Shown here one piece after another: positions 60,187-64,000 of a stretch of DNA of 64,000 bases (the stretch's first letter is position 1; each line of letters starts with the position of its first letter). The notes under the pieces were generated by a model. That model was not told the DNA's origin and did not search any database. It saw nothing but the letters and a program-made list of their open reading frames with translations. The position numbers and the translations under genes were made by a program. The DNA is from Campylobacteraceae bacterium. Lineage in GTDB: Bacteria; Campylobacterota; Campylobacteria; Campylobacterales; Arcobacteraceae. Where the stretch lies: contig JABXII010000008.1 in assembly GCA_013373175.1 (NCBI GenBank), positions 62,001 to 126,000 on the forward strand, in the 5' to 3' direction.

Positions 60187-61779
60187 ATGGTTCAAGTAGT
60201 AAATCTTAAAAAAGCATTTGGTCCAAGAGTGTTATTTCAAGATATCAATTTAAAACTAGATCAAGGGAAAAGATACGGTCTTATTGGTGCAAATGGTGCT
60301 GGTAAATCTACTTTTCTTAAGATTCTTTCTGGTGAAGATGAAGCAACAGAAGGTGAAGTACAAGTTCAAAATGGTAAAAAAGTTGGAACATTAAGCCAAA
60401 ACCAATTTGCATACGAAGAGTATTCTTTATTTGATACAGTTTTATTAGGAAACAAAAGATTATATGACGCAATAAAAGAAAAAGAAGAATTATATATGAG
60501 TCCTGAGTTTACTGATGAAGTAAATAACAGACTTGCAGAGTTAGAAATTGTTTGCGTTGAAGAAGACCCAACTTATGAGTATGATGTAAAAATTACAAAG
60601 ATTTTAGAAGATTTAGGTTTCCCTTCATCTCAACATACTGATTTAATGTCATCATTAACAGGTGGAGATAAATTCAAGATTCTTTTAGCACAGGTTTTAT
60701 ATCCAAAACCTGATGTATTATTCTTAGATGAGCCTACGAATAACTTAGATATTGAAACAATTGGATGGTTAGAAAACCAACTTCAACACCATGATGGTAC
60801 AATGGTTGTTATCTCTCACGATAGACACTTCTTAAATGCAGTATGTACACATATCTTAGATGTTGACTACAAACAAATTAGAGAGTTTACTGGTACTTAT
60901 GATGATTGGTATATTGCCTCAACTGTATTAGCAAAACAAGCTCAAGCAGATATGAGTAAAAAACAAAAAGAGAAAGAAGAACTTGAAAAATTCATTGCTA
61001 GATTCTCTGCAAATGCCTCAAAAGCAAAACAAGCTACTTCTAGACAAAAACAATTAGACAAGTTAGATATGGGGAAAATTGAAATTTCAAGTAGAAGAGA
61101 CCCTTCAATTATCTTTAGACAAAAAAGAGAAGTTGGTAAAGAGTTACTAACTGTTAAAAACATCTCTAAATCATATGATGAGCAAGTATTAAATGATATC
61201 TCTTTCTCAGTTGAAAAAGGTGATAAAATAGCACTAATTGGTCCAAATGGTATTGGTAAAACAACATTATGTGAAATCCTAGTAGGAAATGTTAAACCTG
61301 ATTCTGGAGAAGTTCATTGGGGTGCTACTATTCAAAATGGTTATTTCCCTCAAAATGCAACTGATATCATTAAAGGTGATATGACTTTATATGATTGGTT
61401 AAGAAGCTTTGATAGAGATGCAGATATCAATGAAATTAGAAACTGCCTAGGAAGAATGTTATTCAACGGTCAAGAGCAAGAGAAAAAAGTAGAGTCTTGT
61501 TCAGGGGGAGAAAAACATAGAATGTGGTTATCTAAAATTATGTTAGAACAACCAAACTTTATGGTACTTGATGAGCCTACAAACCACTTAGACTTAGAAG
61601 CAATTATTGCACTTGGAGAAGGATTGTTAGAATATCCTGGCTCTGTAATTTGTGTTTCTCACGATAGGGAATTATTAGACGCTTATGCAAATAGAATTAT
61701 TGCAATTCAAGAAGATGGTTCTATTCTTGATTTCAAAGGAACTTACGAAGAGTATATTGAGTCAAAAGAAGCTAAATAA
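60187..61779 (+). CDS. ybiT: ABC-F family ATPase YbiT
   Basis: A 530-residue soluble protein with two ATPase domains, the same length as E. coli YbiT. First Walker A GANGAGKST, second GPNGIGKTT; Walker B LFLDEPTNNLD and MVLDEPTNHLD. The linker FSANASKAKQATSRQKQLDKL is the ABC-F P-site tRNA-interaction motif region. The first signature is degenerate (LTGGDKFKI), the second is CSGGEKHRM. ABC-F proteins act on the ribosomal E site. Single-gene unit with its own terminator. Confidence 0.93.
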   Translation: MVQVVNLKKAFGPRVLFQDINLKLDQGKRYGLIGANGAGKSTFLKILSGEDEATEGEVQVQNGKKVGTLSQNQFAYEEYSLFDTVLLGNKRLYDAIKEKEELYMSPEFTDEVNNRLAELEIVCVEEDPTYEYDVKITKILEDLGFPSSQHTDLMSSLTGGDKFKILLAQVLYPKPDVLFLDEPTNNLDIETIGWLENQLQHHDGTMVVISHDRHFLNAVCTHILDVDYKQIREFTGTYDDWYIASTVLAKQAQADMSKKQKEKEELEKFIARFSANASKAKQATSRQKQLDKLDMGKIEISSRRDPSIIFRQKREVGKELLTVKNISKSYDEQVLNDISFSVEKGDKIALIGPNGIGKTTLCEILVGNVKPDSGEVHWGATIQNGYFPQNATDIIKGDMTLYDWLRSFDRDADINEIRNCLGRMLFNGQEQEKKVESCSGGEKHRMWLSKIMLEQPNFMVLDEPTNHLDLEAIIALGEGLLEYPGSVICVSHDRELLDAYANRIIAIQEDGSILDFKGTYEEYIESKEAK

Positions 61780-61788
61780 GCTTCTTTT
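61764..61788. terminator. bidirectional terminator
   Basis: Perfect 10-bp stem AAAAGAAGCT / AGCTTCTTTT with a 5-nt loop at the convergent ends of ybiT and the thioesterase gene; T-rich downstream on both strands. Confidence 0.8.
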
Positions 61789-61801
61789 CTCAATTTACAT
61801 A

Positions 61802-62272
61802 TTAATTTTTTGAGTGTTTTGAAGACATTCTAAACTCTCTTCTTTTTAGAGCATCGTTATATCTTCTTTTTTCATCTTCTGTTTCAGGTTCTAATTTTGG
61901 TACAGTAACAGGTGTACCTTCTTCATCAACTGCAACCATAGTAAAATAACAAACATTTGTGTTTTTTAGAGTATGGTCTTTTATATCTTCTGAAATTACT
62001 TTAATTCCAATTTCCATTGAAGTTCTACCTGAGTAGTTAACTGAAGCATGAAATGTTACTAATGAACCTATTTTGATAGGGTCCTTAAATAAAACCATAT
62101 CAACTGAAAGTGTTACAACATATGTTCCACAGTATCTTGCAGCACAAGCATAAGCTACATGATCAAGCATTTTCAGAATCTCTCCACCATGAACTGTATT
62201 TCCAGTGAAATTTGCTTTATCTGGTGTCATTAGCATTGTCATTGTTAATGATTTGTCTTTTCTTGTACTCAT
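61802..62272 (-). CDS. hotdog-fold acyl-CoA thioesterase (YciA-like)
   Basis: A 156-residue thioesterase. MTPDKANFTGNTVHGGEILKMLDHVAYACAARYCG carries the hotdog helix and the catalytic region of YciA/BACH-type enzymes, and VTLSVDMVLFKDPIKIGSLVTFHASV the central strand. It hydrolyses acyl-CoA in the cytoplasm. Transcribed alone, convergent with ybiT. Confidence 0.9.
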   Translation of the reverse strand: MSTRKDKSLTMTMLMTPDKANFTGNTVHGGEILKMLDHVAYACAARYCGTYVVTLSVDMVLFKDPIKIGSLVTFHASVNYSGRTSMEIGIKVISEDIKDHTLKNTNVCYFTMVAVDEEGTPVTVPKLEPETEDEKRRYNDALKRREFRMSSKHSKN

Positions 62273-62483
62273 CTTATAGCCTTATATAATTTACTAGTCT
62301 TATTATATGTAATAAAATAAAAATAAAAGACTGATTTATAAAAAAAACTTATTAGATATAAAAAACTATATAAAAAAGTAACATTTTAATTTCTGATAAA
62401 AATTTTAAAAAAGCATATTCTTTTAATACTATTTGAATACTATTAAGTGTTATAATAATTTTAATATATTAAAAGGATATCAT

Positions 62484-63269
62484 ATGAAACGAGTTTTTTA
62501 TCTATTTTTAATTTTTGGTATAAGTGCATTTGCGGTAGAACTTACTTTAGGTGTTGTTCCTCAACAAAGTCCTTTAAAACTATCAAATAAATGGAAAAAA
62601 ATAACTCAATATTTGCACGATGAAACAGGAATTAAAGTTATATTTAAAACCCAAAGGTCAATTCCTAGTTTTGAGAAAGTTTTATACTCTGGTGGGTATG
62701 ATATTGCTTATATGAATCCTTATCATTTTATAGTTGCTAATAAACAGCAAAATTATGAAGCATTTACAAGGGCAAATAAACAAATAGAAGGTATTTTACT
62801 TAGCAAAGATAAAAATTTCAAAGTAGATAAAAATTATTTAAAAGATAAAACATTTTTATTTCCTGCACCAAATGCTTTTGCCGCAACTTTACTTACAAAA
62901 TATGAGTTAAGAAAACTTTACAATTTTAATGTGGATAAAGATGCAAAAGTTTTATATGTAAATTCCCATGATTCTGTTTATAAAGGAGTTGCAAGAGAAG
63001 TTGGAGACATAGGTGGTGGAATAGTTAGAACATACAATAATTTTATAGATAAAAATGATAAAGAAAAAATATCTATTGTTTATAAAACAAATGCTTATCC
63101 AAGTCATCCAATTGCTGCTCATCCAAGAGTAAATAATGAGATAGTAAAAAAGTTACAAGATGCATTTTTAAATATGCCTAATGATTTAAAAAAAATCTTA
63201 AGTATAAAAAAGTTTATTAAAACTGATTCAAAAGAGTATGAAGTAATTAAAGAAGTTAAGTCAAATTAG
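62484..63269 (+). CDS. PhnD/SsuA-like periplasmic substrate-binding protein
   Basis: A secreted binding protein of 261 residues after a signal peptide (FYLFLIFGISAFAVE). LGVVPQQSPLKLSNKWKKI, the SGGYDIAYMNPYHF motif and the HPIAAHPRV segment are typical of the PhnD/phosphate-phosphonate family. The track start (62433) lies in the promoter; the ATG at 62484 after AAAAGGAT is preferred. No ABC permease follows; instead a membrane sensor starts 16 bp downstream, so it probably works as a ligand receptor for signalling. Confidence 0.87.
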   Translation: MKRVFYLFLIFGISAFAVELTLGVVPQQSPLKLSNKWKKITQYLHDETGIKVIFKTQRSIPSFEKVLYSGGYDIAYMNPYHFIVANKQQNYEAFTRANKQIEGILLSKDKNFKVDKNYLKDKTFLFPAPNAFAATLLTKYELRKLYNFNVDKDAKVLYVNSHDSVYKGVAREVGDIGGGIVRTYNNFIDKNDKEKISIVYKTNAYPSHPIAAHPRVNNEIVKKLQDAFLNMPNDLKKILSIKKFIKTDSKEYEVIKEVKSN

Positions 63270-63285
63270 TTGACAAAGGAAAGTC

Positions 63286-64000
63286 ATGTCATTTAAATAT
63301 AGATTCATTTTATCTTTTGTATTGCTAGAAATATTCTTTATTATGTTAATTGTATCAGTTAACTTTATTGCAATAAATAATTCTTCTAATAAACTAATAA
63401 AAGAGCAAATTGAGTCTAATATAACTTTTCTAGAAGAGATGTTAAAAGTTCCATTAAGTATTTATGATTTGGCAACTATAGATAATCTTTTGTATAAAAC
63501 TGAAGAGTTAAGTCATATTAATTCTATTGTAGTTTTAGATTCAAATAAAAGAGTTTTATCTGAAGTATATAATTTTCAACATTTTTCTTTAGAAGAGTTA
63601 ATTAAATTTCAAAAAGATTTTAAACATGAATTAGATGATGAGAATTATGAGATAAGATATAAAGAGATTAAAGAAGGAGAGACTCAATTAGGAAGTCTTT
63701 ATATAGTTTTTGACACTTCTGAAAATAAACAATTTATTTCAAAAAATATTAGAAATACACTTAGTATCATTTTTGTAGAAATACTTTTTTCTACTCTTCT
63801 TTCATATCTTATAGGGTCTAGATTAACAAGAATGCTAACAAACCTTTCTGATGTAGCAAAAGAGATTGGAGAAACAAAAACTCCAGAAATACCATATAGA
63901 AATAATAAAGATGAGATAGGGGTTTTAGCAAACTCTTTAAATAAAATGCAATATGATTTAAAAAATAGGCGAGAAAAACTAAAGCAGTTAACACAAAACC
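63286..64000 (+). CDS. membrane sensor protein, N-terminal part (cut by window end)
   Basis: Open frame from ATG 63286 (AAAGGAA upstream) to the window edge, 238 codons, absent from the ORF track because no stop is reached. It begins MSFKYRFILSFVLLEIFFI (TM1), then a periplasmic domain of about 125 residues, TM2 around 155-180 (IIFVEILFSTLLSYLIGSRL) and a HAMP domain (KEIGETKTPEIPYRNNKDEIGVL with the DEIG motif), then coiled coil. The missing part should be a histidine kinase, GGDEF or similar output. It is paired with the PhnD-like protein. Confidence 0.8.
   Translation, partial: MSFKYRFILSFVLLEIFFIMLIVSVNFIAINNSSNKLIKEQIESNITFLEEMLKVPLSIYDLATIDNLLYKTEELSHINSIVVLDSNKRVLSEVYNFQHFSLEELIKFQKDFKHELDDENYEIRYKEIKEGETQLGSLYIVFDTSENKQFISKNIRNTLSIIFVEILFSTLLSYLIGSRLTRMLTNLSDVAKEIGETKTPEIPYRNNKDEIGVLANSLNKMQYDLKNRREKLKQLTQN

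Noticed and set aside
1-64000. tRNA, rRNA, CRISPR, insertion sequences, phage genes or toxin-antitoxin loci
   Set aside because: None recognised while reading the gaps and proteins; the small Cro-like protein at 5215 has no toxin-like partner.

Overview
The window looks like a stretch of chromosome from an Arcobacter-type Campylobacterota (Arcobacteraceae). The DNA is very AT-rich and dense in genes, start codons include TTG and GTG, and the gene families fit: TRAP uptake, NhaA, rhodanese-bearing ThiI, many sensory proteins, AT-rich sigma70-like -10 boxes. This is inference from composition and families; there is no rRNA or other marker here. I saw no tRNA, rRNA, CRISPR array, insertion sequence, integrase or origin. 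Base composition looks even, so there is no obvious island.

Left part (1-16 kb): a GNAT enzyme; a TetR/AhpD-like divergent pair with two palindromic operators; a chemoreceptor behind a histidine-kinase-like protein that has lost its phospho-accepting His, facing a small Cro/CI-type regulator across a region with matched palindromes; small metabolic and membrane genes; and two copies of a Crp-like regulator/EamA exporter divergent module that share a nearly identical 29-bp intergenic block. An AraC regulator, an SLC13 anion transporter and a YnfA protein lie beside the second copy.

Middle-left (16-31.5 kb): two MocR-type (GntR-aminotransferase) regulators, each divergent from a small metabolic operon (MOSC, class III aminotransferase, FMN-binding split-barrel, transglutaminase-like; and AhpD-like, split-barrel, GNAT). 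Their promoters are 33/40 identical. Then come a DsbC-like protein, an AEC transporter with an HxlR regulator, and a divergent six-gene flavoenzyme operon (MdaB, two nitroreductases, ABM monooxygenase, EamA exporter, old yellow enzyme) that looks like quinone/nitro/enal detoxification.

Middle (31.5-44.5 kb): a D-2-hydroxyacid dehydrogenase divergent from a DctPQM TRAP transporter with a UspA protein, where DctM carries an unusual secreted Ig-like N-terminal domain; ThiI; a lipocalin lipoprotein; a radical SAM/DUF4130 pair of the putative DNA repair type; and an NhaA-response regulator-histidine kinase operon. Just after the kinase lies an unannotated 25-codon hydrophobic ORF. It and nhaA share tandem 11-bp CTTGACA-type repeats, probable sites for the response regulator.

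Right part (44.5-64 kb): UvsE with a DUF2805 protein and an ABC1 kinase, an EAL protein, PdxH, a phasin-like protein, CbiX/ThiE/ThiD, and an eight-gene overlapping operon (SDR, NTF2-like, MFS, lipocalin, FAD amine oxidase, DUF1365, cyclopropane synthase-like, DUF3833) resembling the fatty-acid part of the ChrR/singlet-oxygen regulon but without ECF sigma, ChrR or photolyase. The window closes with a PAS-GGDEF-EAL protein, the ABC-F protein YbiT, a thioesterase, and a PhnD-like binding protein followed by a membrane sensor cut by the window edge.
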